Shown: positions 53,152 through 63,843 of the stretch, in pieces
Position numbering within the stretch: position 1 is the stretch's first letter
Layout of the letters: each line of letters begins with the position of its first letter
NCBI GenBank assembly: GCA_030949325.1
Contig: JAUZSQ010000084.1
Coordinates: forward strand, 1-64,000
Length of the DNA: 64,000 nucleotides
Source of the DNA: Sulfurovum sp.
Lineage (GTDB): Bacteria > Campylobacterota > Campylobacteria > Campylobacterales > Sulfurovaceae
Direction of reading: 5' to 3'
Notes under the pieces: model-generated
What the model saw: only the letters and a program-made list of their open reading frames with translations
Database searches by the model: none
Told to the model about the DNA's origin: nothing
Translations under genes and position numbers: made by a program

Positions 53152-53163
53152 GACTATCCTTCA

Positions 53164-54360
53164 CTATTTGGCACATAATGCTTCGATACCAGGAAGGGCG
53201 ATACCTTCAATCAGTTTCAAACTCGCCCCTCCTCCTGTAGAGATAAAGGTCATATCATCTGCATCTCCTGCTTGGAGTACCACATCAGCGGTGTCTCCAC
53301 CACCGACAATTGTCGTGGCATGGGTTTGAGAAATAGTATGAGACATACTAAAGCTTCCTTTGGAATATCTATCCATCTCATACACACCCATAGGACCATT
53401 CCAAATAATCGTCTGTGCATCATTGAGTGCTTCACGAAACAGTCTTGTTGAAGCAGGTCCTATATCCAATCCCATCCATTCTTCAGGGATTTCTTGGATA
53501 GGCAAAAATTTCACCGTAGCATTTTCGGAAAAACGGTCTGCTACGACGACATCGACAGGTAAATAAAATTTCACCCCTAGATTTTTGGCTTTTTGCATAA
53601 TATTTTTGGCTTCTTCCACCAAATGTGCCTCAAAGAGTGACGTACCTATCTCATGACCTTGGGCTTTGAGAAAGGTAAATGCCATTCCTCCACCAATAAT
53701 AATCTTATCGACTTTATCAACAAGTTTATTCATCGCTTCAAGCTTCCCTGATATTTTGGAGCCTCCAATGACAGCAACAAAAGGACGTACAGGGTTTTCA
53801 AGTACTTTAGAGAAGAAGTTAATCTCTTTACTCATCAAGAATCCCCCTGCCTTGTGTTGCAGGTCAAAGAATTCAGTAATAGCGTAAATAGACGCGTGTT
53901 TACGGTGACAAGCACCAAAAGCATCATTGATATAAAATTCTCCAAATCCTGCTAAGGTTTGTGCAAAATCACTATCGTTACTGGTCTCTCCTGCTTCATA
54001 GCGTAGGTTTTCTAGGAGTAAAATCTCTCCTGCTTTGAGGGCTTTGGCTTTGGCTTGTGCATCTTCGCCTATGACATCCGTTGCCATAAATATTTCTTTT
54101 TCCATGTTGAGCAAGATGTGTAAACGTTTGGCTACAGGAGACAAAGAAAATTTCTCTTCATAAACTCCTGCTTCAGGACGCTCATAATGTGAAGCCAACA
54201 CAATCTTACAATCTCTATCAATACAATATTTAATCGTCTGAAGTGCTGAACGGATACGTCTATCATCTGTAATATTGCCATTTTCATCTTTGGGTACATT
54301 AAAATCACAGCGTATAAATACCCGTTTGCCTTCTATTTCTAAATCTTTAATTGTCTTCAA
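53164..54360 (-). CDS. pgk: Phosphoglycerate kinase
   Basis: [32 protein letters not shown]...[12 protein letters not shown]...[20 protein letters not shown]...[13 protein letters not shown]. Confidence 0.98.
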   Translation of the reverse strand: MKTIKDLEIEGKRVFIRCDFNVPKDENGNITDDRRIRSALQTIKYCIDRDCKIVLASHYERPEAGVYEEKFSLSPVAKRLHILLNMEKEIFMATDVIGEDAQAKAKALKAGEILLLENLRYEAGETSNDSDFAQTLAGFGEFYINDAFGACHRKHASIYAITEFFDLQHKAGGFLMSKEINFFSKVLENPVRPFVAVIGGSKISGKLEAMNKLVDKVDKIIIGGGMAFTFLKAQGHEIGTSLFEAHLVEEAKNIMQKAKNLGVKFYLPVDVVVADRFSENATVKFLPIQEIPEEWMGLDIGPASTRLFREALNDAQTIIWNGPMGVYEMDRYSKGSFSMSHTISQTHATTIVGGGDTADVVLQAGDADDMTFISTGGGASLKLIEGIALPGIEALCAK

Positions 54361-54362
54361 GT

Positions 54363-55361
54363 TTATGCTCCCTTATGTATATGTACTGCCATATCAACTA
54401 AACGACAAGAATATCCCCATTCATTGTCATACCAAGAGAGTACTTTTACCATCGTATCCCCAATGACTTGAATGGTATCTAGTGGTACAACCGTACTCAA
54501 CTCTTCTCCCACAAAATCCATAGAAACACGATACTCTTCATCAATCCCCAAAATACCCTTATGAGAGCCTTCACTTGCCACTCTAAACGCATGTTGTACG
54601 CTTTGTACACTTACTTTAGTGTTTAATGTCACTGTCAAATCTACCATAGAGACATCTGCTGTAGGTACTCTTATGGCTTGTCCGTTAATTTTGCCTTCTA
54701 AGTTGGGTAAGACCTTCGCCAATGCTTTGGCAGCACCTGTACTTGTAGGTACGAGATTAACTGCACCTGAACGCCCTTTTCGTGGGTCTGATTTGTGTTT
54801 TGCATCCAAGATAGGTTGAGAAGAAGTATAAGAATGAATCGTAGTCATCAAACCATTGACAATACCAAAGGCATCATCAAGTACTTTGGCTACAGGGGCT
54901 AAACCGTTGGTCGTACAAGAAGCATTCGATACCACCGATTCTCCTGCATAGGCATCAGCATTTGCACCTAAGACAAAGGTAGCTGTATCATCTTTGGCAG
55001 GGGCAGAGAGGAGGACTTTTTTGATACCATTGTCCAAATATGATTGAACAGACGCTTTGGTCAAAAAAGCACCCGTACACTCTAATACCACCTCAGCTCC
55101 CGTAGAAGCAAAGTCAAGGTGGGCTAAATCACGTTCTGAAAAGATTTTGGCCTTGGTCTTTCCGATATACAAATATCCTGCCTTGACAGACACATCATTA
55201 CGCCTACCATGCACGGAATCGTATTTGACCTGATACTCTAGCATCTCTTCTGTAGCCGATGCATTGACTGCAACGAGTTCAATATCCTCTCTATCTGCTA
55301 TGATTCGTGCCACACATCTACCGATTCTACCTAAGCCATTTATTGCTACTTTTACAGCCAT
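54363..55361 (-). CDS. gap: Glyceraldehyde-3-phosphate dehydrogenase
   Basis: [17 protein letters not shown]...[19 protein letters not shown]...[15 protein letters not shown]...[15 protein letters not shown]. Confidence 0.98.
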   Translation of the reverse strand: MAVKVAINGLGRIGRCVARIIADREDIELVAVNASATEEMLEYQVKYDSVHGRRNDVSVKAGYLYIGKTKAKIFSERDLAHLDFASTGAEVVLECTGAFLTKASVQSYLDNGIKKVLLSAPAKDDTATFVLGANADAYAGESVVSNASCTTNGLAPVAKVLDDAFGIVNGLMTTIHSYTSSQPILDAKHKSDPRKGRSGAVNLVPTSTGAAKALAKVLPNLEGKINGQAIRVPTADVSMVDLTVTLNTKVSVQSVQHAFRVASEGSHKGILGIDEEYRVSMDFVGEELSTVVPLDTIQVIGDTMVKVLSWYDNEWGYSCRLVDMAVHIHKGA

Positions 55362-55433
55362 TTTTACCCCTTAGAGTTTATTATGCAAAACTATGTTAAA
55401 ATTCTGTAATTTTACAGTAAGTGAGGTTAGCAC

Positions 55434-56345
55434 TTGGTTAATCAATCCAAACCTATCGTAGCAATCTTTGGGGGTTCTTTTGACCCCCCACATCAGGGGC
55501 ATCAAGCTATTGTACAAAAGATAAGCAACACACTTGATATTGATACTTTGATTATCGTACCTGCCTACTTAAGTCCCTTTAAGCAATCTTCTTGTGCCTT
55601 GGCTACAACAAGATTAAAATGGTGTAACACACTCTTTGAAAGGCTACCTAAAGTCAAGGTAGATGATTATGAGATTCAAGAAGGCAAAAGTACTACAACG
55701 GTACAATCTGTAAAATATTTCAATATGATTTATACTGTAAAGTATCTTATTATCGGTTCAGACAACCTCTCAACCCTTACAAAATGGCAAGATTTTGTGT
55801 GGCTCAATACCCATATTATATGGGTAATCATCACACGCCAAGGCTACCCCATCACAACAGCTAGGTTACAAAACTGGAAAATCATCACCCTTGATGTTCC
55901 TATTTCATCTAGCCAAATAAGAAGCTATCAAGATATATCCTATATTGATAAGAAAATTCAAAAATCAGTACATCATGTACTTCAAGGAGACAATTATATG
56001 TCTATAGAAAACCGTATAGAAAACATCGTCAAAACACTAGATGACAACAAAGCAGAAGAGATAGAGGTATTTAACCTCGAAGAAGCAGACTACATTGCCA
56101 AACATGTGATTATCACCAACTCACTCAATGGTAAACACACCATGGCCTTAGCAGAACATATCAAACAAGCACTCAAAGGTACGCAAGACAGTATCCTAGC
56201 CTCTGACATGAGTGATGAATGGGTCGTCCTAGATTTAGGCGATATTCTTATTCACATCATGATACCAGAATACAGACAACGCTACAACCTAGAAAATTTC
56301 CTCAGCGAACTCCTAGCAGACCAGAAAAAAGCCAAACAAGCCTAA
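55434..56345 (+). CDS. nadD: In-frame NadD-RsfS ORF
   Basis: NadD: VAIFGGSFDPPHQGHQAIVQ...IIGSDNLSTLTKWQDF...SSSQIR; RsfS from MSIENRIENIVKTLDDNKAEEIEVFNL...DEWVVLDLGDILIHIMIPEYRQRYNLE. Internal ATG 55998 preceded by AAGGAG. Confidence 0.88.
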   Translation: MVNQSKPIVAIFGGSFDPPHQGHQAIVQKISNTLDIDTLIIVPAYLSPFKQSSCALATTRLKWCNTLFERLPKVKVDDYEIQEGKSTTTVQSVKYFNMIYTVKYLIIGSDNLSTLTKWQDFVWLNTHIIWVIITRQGYPITTARLQNWKIITLDVPISSSQIRSYQDISYIDKKIQKSVHHVLQGDNYMSIENRIENIVKTLDDNKAEEIEVFNLEEADYIAKHVIITNSLNGKHTMALAEHIKQALKGTQDSILASDMSDEWVVLDLGDILIHIMIPEYRQRYNLENFLSELLADQKKAKQA

Positions 56346-56354
56346 AGCGTAACT

Positions 56355-56996
56355 ATGACAGAAAATAACTTATGGCTATCACGTTGGCAAAATAAAGAGA
56401 TAGGATTTCATCAAGAATCTGTCAATACTTTTATGTCGGAGTATTTTCACAAGCTAAACTTAGCTAAGGATAGCCATGTATTGGTGCCTTTATGTGGCAA
56501 GAGTATAGATATTTCTTGGTTACTTTCCCAAGGTTATAAGGTCACAGGTATTGAACTCAGTGAACAAGCGATTATTGAACTCTTTACAGAGTTGAATATT
56601 AGCCCTAGCATTTCTACCGTCGGAGAATTAACACTCTATAGTAGCCCTAGTTTACGCGTCTTTGTAGGCGATATTTTTGCTGTGGATGCTTCTATGGTCG
56701 GCAAAATTGATGCCATTTATGACCGTGCTGCCTTAGTGGCATTGACCCAAGAGTTGCGTATTGCCTATGCCACACAACTTAGACGCATTAGCCAAACAGC
56801 CCCTCAGCTCTTACTCTGTTTTGAGTATCAACAAAGCTTGATGAACCGTTCTCCCTATTCTGTAAATAAAGCCGAAGTCATCCAACACTATAAGACACAC
56901 TATAAGCTAGAATGCCTACTCCAACAAGAAATTATCGGAGGATTCAAGGGGAAAATTCCTGCCCAAGATGTCGTATGGTTACTGACACCCCTATAA
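56355..56996 (+). CDS. tpm: Thiopurine S-methyltransferase
   Basis: WLSRWQNKEIGFHQESVNTFM...VLVPLCGKSIDISWLLSQGYKVTGIELSEQAI...YDRAALVALTQELRIAYATQL. Confidence 0.93.
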   Translation: MTENNLWLSRWQNKEIGFHQESVNTFMSEYFHKLNLAKDSHVLVPLCGKSIDISWLLSQGYKVTGIELSEQAIIELFTELNISPSISTVGELTLYSSPSLRVFVGDIFAVDASMVGKIDAIYDRAALVALTQELRIAYATQLRRISQTAPQLLLCFEYQQSLMNRSPYSVNKAEVIQHYKTHYKLECLLQQEIIGGFKGKIPAQDVVWLLTPL

Positions 56997-58688
56997 TTGG
57001 TTAACCACTTCAATACCCAAAATATCAAGCCCTTGTTTGATTGTTTTGGCAGTGAGGTCCGCTAAGGCTAGACGGCTCATTTTCGTTTCTTCATCTACGC
57101 CCTCTTTAAGTATGGGATTTTGTTCGTAAAAACGCATGAACAGTGAAGCTAGTTCATATAAATAGCTCGTAATTTGATGAGGCGAAGCATCAACAGACGC
57201 ACGTTGAAGTATATCTTCAAAACGTAAAAGGGTGACGGAAAGATGTTGCTCTAAGGCATCTGAAATCCTCATTTTTCCTTCTATTTTGGCATTGTGTTTA
57301 CGCAAAATACTTTGAATTCTAGCATAAGCATAAAGCATATACACCGAAGTATTTCCCTCCAAAGAAAGCATTTTTTCCCAAGAAAAGATATAATTAGACT
57401 CACGGTTCATAGATAAATCAGCATATTTTACTGCACCAATACCAATAATTTTGGCTTTTATCTCTAAGGCTTCAAGACTATAGTCTTCTTTGTTTCTAAT
57501 ACTCTCATGGGCTTTATTCACAGCTTCATCTAACAAATCTACAAGCTTGACCGTCCCTCCATCTCGTGTTTTAAACGGTTTACCAGCCTTGTCCATCATA
57601 GTTCCAAAACCAATATGTTCTAAAAAGACATCAGTACCTACAAAATGGGCATTTTTGGCTACTTTAAAGACTTGTTTAAAGTGATGTGATTGTCTGGCAT
57701 CGACTACATAGCAAATTCTATCTGCTTCTAAGTTCTTGGCTCTAAAACGCAAGGCAGAGAGGTCTGTCGTGGCATAAAGATAGCCTCCGTCACCTTTTTG
57801 TACAATCACAGGGATTTCATCATTTTCCAAAAAGACACATTTGGCTCCCTTACTTTCACTCAAAAGTGTAGCCTTGTCCAAATCAGAGACTACTTGGCTC
57901 AAGTCATCGTTATAAAAGCTCTCGGCTCTTACATCTTCACGACTCAGCTTGACGTTGAGTTTAGTATATACCTCTTCACAATGCCCTAAAGACCTGTCTA
58001 TAAACTGTTGCCAAAGTCCAAGACAATGGGTATCGCCTCCTTGGATTTTGACCACATATTCACGTGCTTTGTCTGCGAAATTTGCATCCACATCAAAACG
58101 CTTTTTCGCATCCCTATAAAATACTTCCAAATCTTTGAGGCTGACATCTCCATCACTTTGTTGTTCTTCGAGATAGGCGACGAGCATTCCAAACTGTGTA
58201 CCCCAATCTCCAATATGATTTTGACGAATCACCGTATCTCCCAAAAAGTCCAAGAGATTGGCTAGACTATCACCAATAATAGTAGAGCGTAAATGCCCCA
58301 CATGCATTTGCTTTGCCATATTGGGTCCTGAATAATCAACCACTACGGTTTGGGGTGTTGTGCGTAAGGCAATACCTAAACGTGCATCTCCTCTGGCTTC
58401 CTCGCAAAAATCTGCCAAGACCAAAGGATTGAGCCAAAGATTGATGAAGCCAGGTCCTGCTATCTCTGCTTTGCGTATTAAGCTAGAAAAATCCAATGCG
58501 TTTATAATATCTGTAGCAATGGCTCTTGGATTTTTGCCTAAGCTTTTTGCCAATGCCATGGCACCATTAAATTGATAGTCTCCAAACTCTGGCTTGGTCG
58601 CTTCACTCACAGACAAAGGGGTTTGGTCGATATTGGCTTGATTAAAAGCATCTTGAATCAGGGCATTAAGTTTTGATTTGAGTTTCAT
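56991..58688 (-). CDS. argS: Arginyl-tRNA synthetase
   Basis: VDYSGPNMAKQMHVGHLRSTIIGDSLANLLDFLGDTVIRQNHIGDWGTQFGMLVAYL. Confidence 0.97.
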   Translation of the reverse strand: MKLKSKLNALIQDAFNQANIDQTPLSVSEATKPEFGDYQFNGAMALAKSLGKNPRAIATDIINALDFSSLIRKAEIAGPGFINLWLNPLVLADFCEEARGDARLGIALRTTPQTVVVDYSGPNMAKQMHVGHLRSTIIGDSLANLLDFLGDTVIRQNHIGDWGTQFGMLVAYLEEQQSDGDVSLKDLEVFYRDAKKRFDVDANFADKAREYVVKIQGGDTHCLGLWQQFIDRSLGHCEEVYTKLNVKLSREDVRAESFYNDDLSQVVSDLDKATLLSESKGAKCVFLENDEIPVIVQKGDGGYLYATTDLSALRFRAKNLEADRICYVVDARQSHHFKQVFKVAKNAHFVGTDVFLEHIGFGTMMDKAGKPFKTRDGGTVKLVDLLDEAVNKAHESIRNKEDYSLEALEIKAKIIGIGAVKYADLSMNRESNYIFSWEKMLSLEGNTSVYMLYAYARIQSILRKHNAKIEGKMRISDALEQHLSVTLLRFEDILQRASVDASPHQITSYLYELASLFMRFYEQNPILKEGVDEETKMSRLALADLTAKTIKQGLDILGIEVVNQL

Positions 58689-58777
58689 AGGAATTCCATA
58701 GAGTGGGGTATATAAATTTGGGGTAAGTATCCGTGTAAAAATAAAGCCTCCTAAAAGACTTTATCTAAGAGAAAATA

Positions 58778-59002
58778 TTAAACAGTTTCTTTTTTGACTT
58801 CTGTTGTCGTATTAACTTTTGGTGTTTCTTTTGTCTCTTCTTTAGAAGCTATTTCCGTTGGTTCATCATCTTTAATCGCTTTTTTGAAGTCCTTAATTCC
58901 TCTACCCATACCTTTGGCTAAATCTGGAATCTTTTTTGCTCCAAAGAGAAGCACAACAATCGCCAATATAATAAATAGTTCTGGCATACCTGGCATACCC
59001 AT
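58778..59002 (-). CDS. tatA: Sec-independent translocase subunit TatA
   Basis: [42 protein letters not shown]. Confidence 0.93.
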   Translation of the reverse strand: MGMPGMPELFIILAIVVLLFGAKKIPDLAKGMGRGIKDFKKAIKDDEPTEIASKEETKETPKVNTTTEVKKETV

Positions 59003-59066
59003 GTCAATCCTTTAATTTGCTACGAAGAGCATTAATTTGGGTAATTATACTCCAATTAATTTAAGT

Positions 59067-59684
59067 TTACTCTTTACTAAACCATTCGAGGATAAATTTT
59101 GCCTTATCTTCACTATTTTGTTTCAATCTAGCAACATTAGCGACCATAATAAACTCTTGCACGGCTTGGTCTAAAGCATCGTTCACAATGAGAAAGTCAT
59201 ATTCATCTATGGCTTCAATTTCACTTTTGGCATTTTGGAGACGCTGCACTATCACCGATTCATTATCCGTACACCTTGCACGAAGCCTTTGCTCTAGTGC
59301 CTCAAGCGTAGAGGGGGTAATAAAAGCAGATGTCGTAATCGCATTCATTTTCGCACGAACGAGTCTATGCCCTTGTACATCTATATCAAAGATGACCAAT
59401 TTTCCTTGGGATAAAGCGATGCGTACAGGCTTCAAAGAGGTACCATAATAGTTACCATGCACCGTAGCATACTCTAAAAAATCTCCTGCTTTAATGTCTT
59501 CTTCAAAATCTTCTTTGCTCACAAAAAAATAATCTACGCCTTCTTTTTCTCCCACTCTAGGTTTGCGTGTCGTGGTCGAAATCGAAAAGTAATAGTCTCC
59601 AATAGCATCAGATGCACCTTGAATCAGTGTACTCTTCCCTGCTCCACTAGGACCTGACAAGAGTAGAATTGCCCCTTTTTTCAT
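59067..59684 (-). CDS. gmk: Guanylate kinase
   Basis: ILLLSGPSGAGKSTLIQG...SISTTTRKPRVGEKEGVDYFFVSKEDFE...DIDVQGHRLVR. Confidence 0.96.
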   Translation of the reverse strand: MKKGAILLLSGPSGAGKSTLIQGASDAIGDYYFSISTTTRKPRVGEKEGVDYFFVSKEDFEEDIKAGDFLEYATVHGNYYGTSLKPVRIALSQGKLVIFDIDVQGHRLVRAKMNAITTSAFITPSTLEALEQRLRARCTDNESVIVQRLQNAKSEIEAIDEYDFLIVNDALDQAVQEFIMVANVARLKQNSEDKAKFILEWFSKE

Positions 59685-59689
59685 CTATA

Positions 59690-60229
59690 TTACTCCTCTA
59701 GCTTAATGTCTAAGGCTATCGTCTTACCTTTAAAGAATGCATTTTGTTGTTGCTTTGTCATTCTTTTGAGTGCTTTTTTTACAGACTTTTTAAGTACTTT
59801 ATCCCTAGATTTCTTACTTGGTTTTTCTTCTTGTATTTCCATATCAAGTAAGTACTTAATGGTTTCTATCTCTTCTATATTTAAGACATTGAGTGCATTC
59901 TTCTTCTGCGTAACTTTGTCTAAAAGCTCTGTCACTTGCAAAGGTAAAAAAGGTTTTTGTATGGTCTTATCAAAACCTTTGACTTCTTTACTCTTATAAG
60001 AAAGGCATATTTTTTGTATCGATTCTTGCTTTTCTAAGGCTTTATATAGTTTTGTATTACCTAAGGCTTCATCTACAAAGACGATATCATAACTATCATC
60101 AATAGACCCCTCTACAAAAGTAACCTCATCTAACCTCATCGTTGTTGACTTTATACACAAGGTAAATAGATTCGAGACTACAGGGTTTGTGTTGATTAAT
60201 AAAATATGTATCATGTCCTTTCCCTCCAT
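59690..60229 (-). CDS. Degenerate response-regulator-receiver-like protein
   Basis: IHILLINTNPVVSNLFTLCI...YDIVFVDEAL...KTIQKPFLPLQVTELLDKV: receiver-like layout. Confidence 0.45.
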   Translation of the reverse strand: MEGKDMIHILLINTNPVVSNLFTLCIKSTTMRLDEVTFVEGSIDDSYDIVFVDEALGNTKLYKALEKQESIQKICLSYKSKEVKGFDKTIQKPFLPLQVTELLDKVTQKKNALNVLNIEEIETIKYLLDMEIQEEKPSKKSRDKVLKKSVKKALKRMTKQQQNAFFKGKTIALDIKLEE

Positions 60230-60359
60230 ATTAAGTAGATATATTATAGTATAACTCTAATTAGGGCTTGATTTCAACCCTTAGGGTATAACCATAAGTC
60301 AAAGTAGTATATACTACTATTCTTTTAGCTCAAAATGAATATAAGGTGTATATACAACC

Positions 60360-60992
60360 ATGATAAAATATTTTTCTCTCTTCTTTGTCCTTGTCCTTCT
60401 TGCACAAGCCAATCAAGTCAACCTTACCCCCACACTTCCTGCTATTGATATGACACTTGATGGTAAGAAGATACATATCTCTCGTATGCAAGACAGTAAC
60501 CACAAGCTTCGCAATGAATACACCCTCACTTCACGGCTCTCTCCACCTTTTGAGATACAACCTTATAGCATGATGGAGGGGATTGAAACTATCTCCGAAC
60601 TTGAAGTCTTTGATTTTATTCAACATAAGCTCAAAAAAGGTGCCTTACTCATTGATGCAAGACTAGAATCGTGGTTTTATCAGTCGAGTATCCCTGCGGC
60701 AATTAATATACCTTTTCCTTCTATCTCGGCTATGGACAATAATGCTACATTAGAACGCTTAGGTATTCTCCATGATACAGATACCTTGGATTTTTCACAA
60801 GCTAAAGATTTACTCATTTTTGATAATGGTCCATGGTGTCCACAAGCTACCTTACATATAGAAGCACTTGTCACACTTGGCTACCCCAAAGAAAAGATTA
60901 TTTACTATCGAGGAGGTATGCAATACTGGAGTATATTAGGCTTAATCTATGCCTACCCCAAAGAAGTACCTACGAACAAAGGAACGCATTAA
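60360..60992 (+). CDS. Exported rhodanese-like domain protein
   Basis: LLIDARLESWFYQSSIPAAINIPFPSISA...LLIFDNGPWCPQATLHIEALVTLGYPKEKIIYYRGGMQYWSILGL. Confidence 0.8.
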   Translation: MIKYFSLFFVLVLLAQANQVNLTPTLPAIDMTLDGKKIHISRMQDSNHKLRNEYTLTSRLSPPFEIQPYSMMEGIETISELEVFDFIQHKLKKGALLIDARLESWFYQSSIPAAINIPFPSISAMDNNATLERLGILHDTDTLDFSQAKDLLIFDNGPWCPQATLHIEALVTLGYPKEKIIYYRGGMQYWSILGLIYAYPKEVPTNKGTH

Positions 60993-61932
60993 TGTCCAAT
61001 GATTATTACCAAGATTATTTAGCACAAACCAATACTAACTTAAGACAAAGTACCCTCTTATCCCAAGAAAAAAAGGTTAGTAGCTCCAAAAAAACCATAT
61101 TTCTTGTAGTACTATTATTGGTTTTAGTAGGTCAAGGCTATTATTTATGGCAAGAAAATACCCAAACACAACCTAGTATTACCCATCCTATAGAGACCCT
61201 ATTACCCATGGATATCAAAGAGACTATCACCCAAGTCATCAAGGTCATACCCCAAGAGCCTCTCTCTACAGAAGAAAACCTATCTACAGACAAGAACCTC
61301 TCTCAAGTAGTGCTTGTCAAAACAGTAGAAAGTATAGAAACCGTGTTAGAATTACCAAAAGTAGTGATGATACCCAAAGCAACTCCTCTAAAAACGGTTG
61401 AAGCCATTGAGAAAATTGAAGTTGAAGTTGACGAAAAAGTAATTGAAGAAAAAGTAATTGAAGAAGAAGAGAAGCACTTGAAGAAGAAGTCGAAGTTCAA
61501 GTTGAAGTAGTAGTTGAAACAAAAACCACAGCACCTCATCCTATGGAGACACTATTACTTCATAGTATTAAAGCCAGTAATACACATAGTAGTGCAGAAG
61601 ATATTGACACCTTTAACAAAGTCATTATTGAACATAATACTAGCCATACCCCTCTATCTACTACATTAGCAACACTCATCAAAACATCTAAGACACTAAA
61701 AAATACCTATACAAAAGCCCTCAAAGTAGAAGCAGAGGTAAGAAAAGAAGAAATGCGATATGTTACAGTCAAAAGTGGAGATAGCCTCTTCAAGATTGCC
61801 AAACGTATTTATGGAGATGCGATGAAATATACACTTATTTTTGAAGCAAATTCTGATGTTTTGAAAAAGAGTACCGATTTATCTATTGGTCAAAAATTAA
61901 GAGTACCCCAACTAAAAGAGAGTCAAAAATGA
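60992..61932 (+). CDS. Membrane-anchored LysM domain protein (frameshift near 61480)
   Basis: Single TM (KKTIFLVVLLLVLVGQGYYLW), acidic repeat region, C-terminal LysM YVTVKSGDSLFKIAKRIYGDAMKYTLIFEANSDVL...LSIGQKLRVP. Confidence 0.78.
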
Positions 61933-62585
61933 TACGTATTTTATCCACTATTCTAGTCTTAGCCCCCGTTCTACTCTTCGCAGAACCTACACCTATAGAA
62001 AAGATAACTGTCAAGATAAACAAAGATATACCCTATGTCAACGCATTCGATGGCACAAAAGCAATCCAAGTCAAAAGGATTCAAGACCCTGCATACAAAC
62101 TCACCGATGACTTTACCAAAACCTCACGTCCTTGTCCTCCTTTTTGTATTCAACCTACTTCTGTGGCTAAGGATGTCAAAAATATTGCTGAGCTTGAACT
62201 CTTGGAATTTATCCGCCATGATGTACCTAAGGGAACAGGTCTACTCATTGATGCACGTTTACCCAATTGGTATATCATTGAGACCATACCCTCAGCACTG
62301 AACCTGCCTTTTACGCGTGTCAAGGGGAGTACTAAAGCCTCTATGTTAGAGATATTCAAACTCTTTGGTATGACTGTCAAAGAGACAGGAGTATGGGACT
62401 TTTCTACAGCCAAGAAATTGGCTATATTTTGTAATGGAGTATGGTGTGAACAATCCAAGCATCTCATTACAGGGCTACTCAAACATGGCTATCCCAAAGA
62501 GCTACTCTACTACTATAGAAGTGGATTCCAAGGATGGAAGCTATTGGGACTTACCACCGTGATACACGAAGGAAAAATGAGATAA
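61929..62585 (+). CDS. Exported rhodanese-like domain protein
   Basis: GLLIDARLPNWYIIETIPSALNLPFTRV...LAIFCNGVWCEQSKHLITGLLKHGYPKELLYYYRSGFQGWKLLGL; paralogue of 60360-60992. Confidence 0.8.
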   Translation: MIRILSTILVLAPVLLFAEPTPIEKITVKINKDIPYVNAFDGTKAIQVKRIQDPAYKLTDDFTKTSRPCPPFCIQPTSVAKDVKNIAELELLEFIRHDVPKGTGLLIDARLPNWYIIETIPSALNLPFTRVKGSTKASMLEIFKLFGMTVKETGVWDFSTAKKLAIFCNGVWCEQSKHLITGLLKHGYPKELLYYYRSGFQGWKLLGLTTVIHEGKMR

Positions 62586-62613
62586 TACCTCTTATTATTA
62601 TAAAGGATTTTAC

Positions 62614-63108
62614 ATGTACAAACTATTTTACACGCTTATCATCAGCCTAGGTTTTACTCTGACACTTCAAGCATCTAATCATACCCCTATGAATAGCAAA
62701 CAAATCAAACAAATGGATCGTAGTTACAATAAACATAAAACCATCAAGAGAAATTTTAAAAACCAAAAAGACTTTCAACGTAAACAGGGTAATAGCTATC
62801 AAAATGGTAAAAATTATCACCCCAATGCCTACTACCCTCAAGAGAGTATAAGACAAAGAGGCTATCCCTATAGTAAAAGAGGTTGGGAATTAGCCTACCG
62901 TTATGACAGGGCTTCTTTTTATGACAATGAAGGTTTTTATTATGGCTATTTCAATCGCCATGGCTATGAGTTTGAAGATAGATTTTATGCCTATGATAGG
63001 TATTATGGCTATAGAGACAGAGTCAGAGGACGTGGGCTTTTTGACCATAGATATTATATCCCTATGGCAAAAGACTACTATGGGTTTAATCCACGTCCTA
63101 GAAGATAA
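62614..63108 (+). CDS. Exported Tyr/Arg/Gly-rich protein
   Basis: Signal peptide; YRYDRASFYDNEGFYYGYFNRHGYEFEDRFYAYDRYYGYRDRVRGRG. Confidence 0.6.
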   Translation: MYKLFYTLIISLGFTLTLQASNHTPMNSKQIKQMDRSYNKHKTIKRNFKNQKDFQRKQGNSYQNGKNYHPNAYYPQESIRQRGYPYSKRGWELAYRYDRASFYDNEGFYYGYFNRHGYEFEDRFYAYDRYYGYRDRVRGRGLFDHRYYIPMAKDYYGFNPRPRR

Positions 63109-63123
63109 TCAATGATACTATGC

Positions 63124-63705
63124 CTAAACAGATTGAGGATTAATCATCCCCGTAAAGGTCAAAAGCTTTTCCCATACATCACTATCTGACCATTCACTTT
63201 GTATTTGTGGAGAAAATTTTATATCTTCTAGGGCAATCTTCCCCATCAATACAGAGTGTGCATCTTGGGCAAACCCTTGTGCATAGCCTGTCTCTGTTTC
63301 ATGTACAATAATACTATGTAACTTCACATCTTTTTCACCATTTTGCATAATCGTACAAGCAATCACCCGTTCTACAATAAGATAAATAACACGAGAAAAC
63401 TGTTCAGCCGAAGGAGATACTGGCAATTCTATCCATCTTTTACTATGGGTTTTCATACTTTGGATATATCCTATATCATCTTTGCTCCACAGCGTAATTG
63501 CATGGTCAAAAGAATCAATAAGTTCTTTAATCGTACGCTTGGTTAAACCAAAGTCATAGACCATTTGTCCATCATCAAGATAATTGGATTCTAGTAAAAC
63601 TTCAATTTTGTACGAGTGTCCATGAATATTTTCACTACAGCGTTGTGTGGTACAATCACGCACAATATGGGCATTTTCAAATTTAAAAAGTTTACGTATG
63701 AGCAT
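63124..63705 (-). CDS. queD: 6-carboxytetrahydropterin synthase-like (QueD)
   Basis: FKFENAHIVRDCTTQRCSENIHGHSYKIEVLLES...GMVYDFG-like segment (GQMVYDFGLTKRTIKELIDSFDHAITLW). Confidence 0.88.
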   Translation of the reverse strand: MLIRKLFKFENAHIVRDCTTQRCSENIHGHSYKIEVLLESNYLDDGQMVYDFGLTKRTIKELIDSFDHAITLWSKDDIGYIQSMKTHSKRWIELPVSPSAEQFSRVIYLIVERVIACTIMQNGEKDVKLHSIIVHETETGYAQGFAQDAHSVLMGKIALEDIKFSPQIQSEWSDSDVWEKLLTFTGMINPQSV

Positions 63706-63843
63706 CGCTTATCCTTAGTCATAAAGTCTATCCACGATAGTAACGAATATTTCTGTCAAAGAGCTAAAGTCTCTCTCTTCGGCAAAGAGACAATAGACTA
63801 ATTTTTGGCTATACTATGACTATTATTATCAAAAAGGGTCTCT

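Noticed and set aside
61380-61510. Acidic/basic low-complexity tail (VIEEKVIEEEEKHLKKKSKFKLK) as an unusual domain
   Set aside because: The K-rich end arises where the LysM gene changes frame; most likely an indel artefact, not a real terminus.
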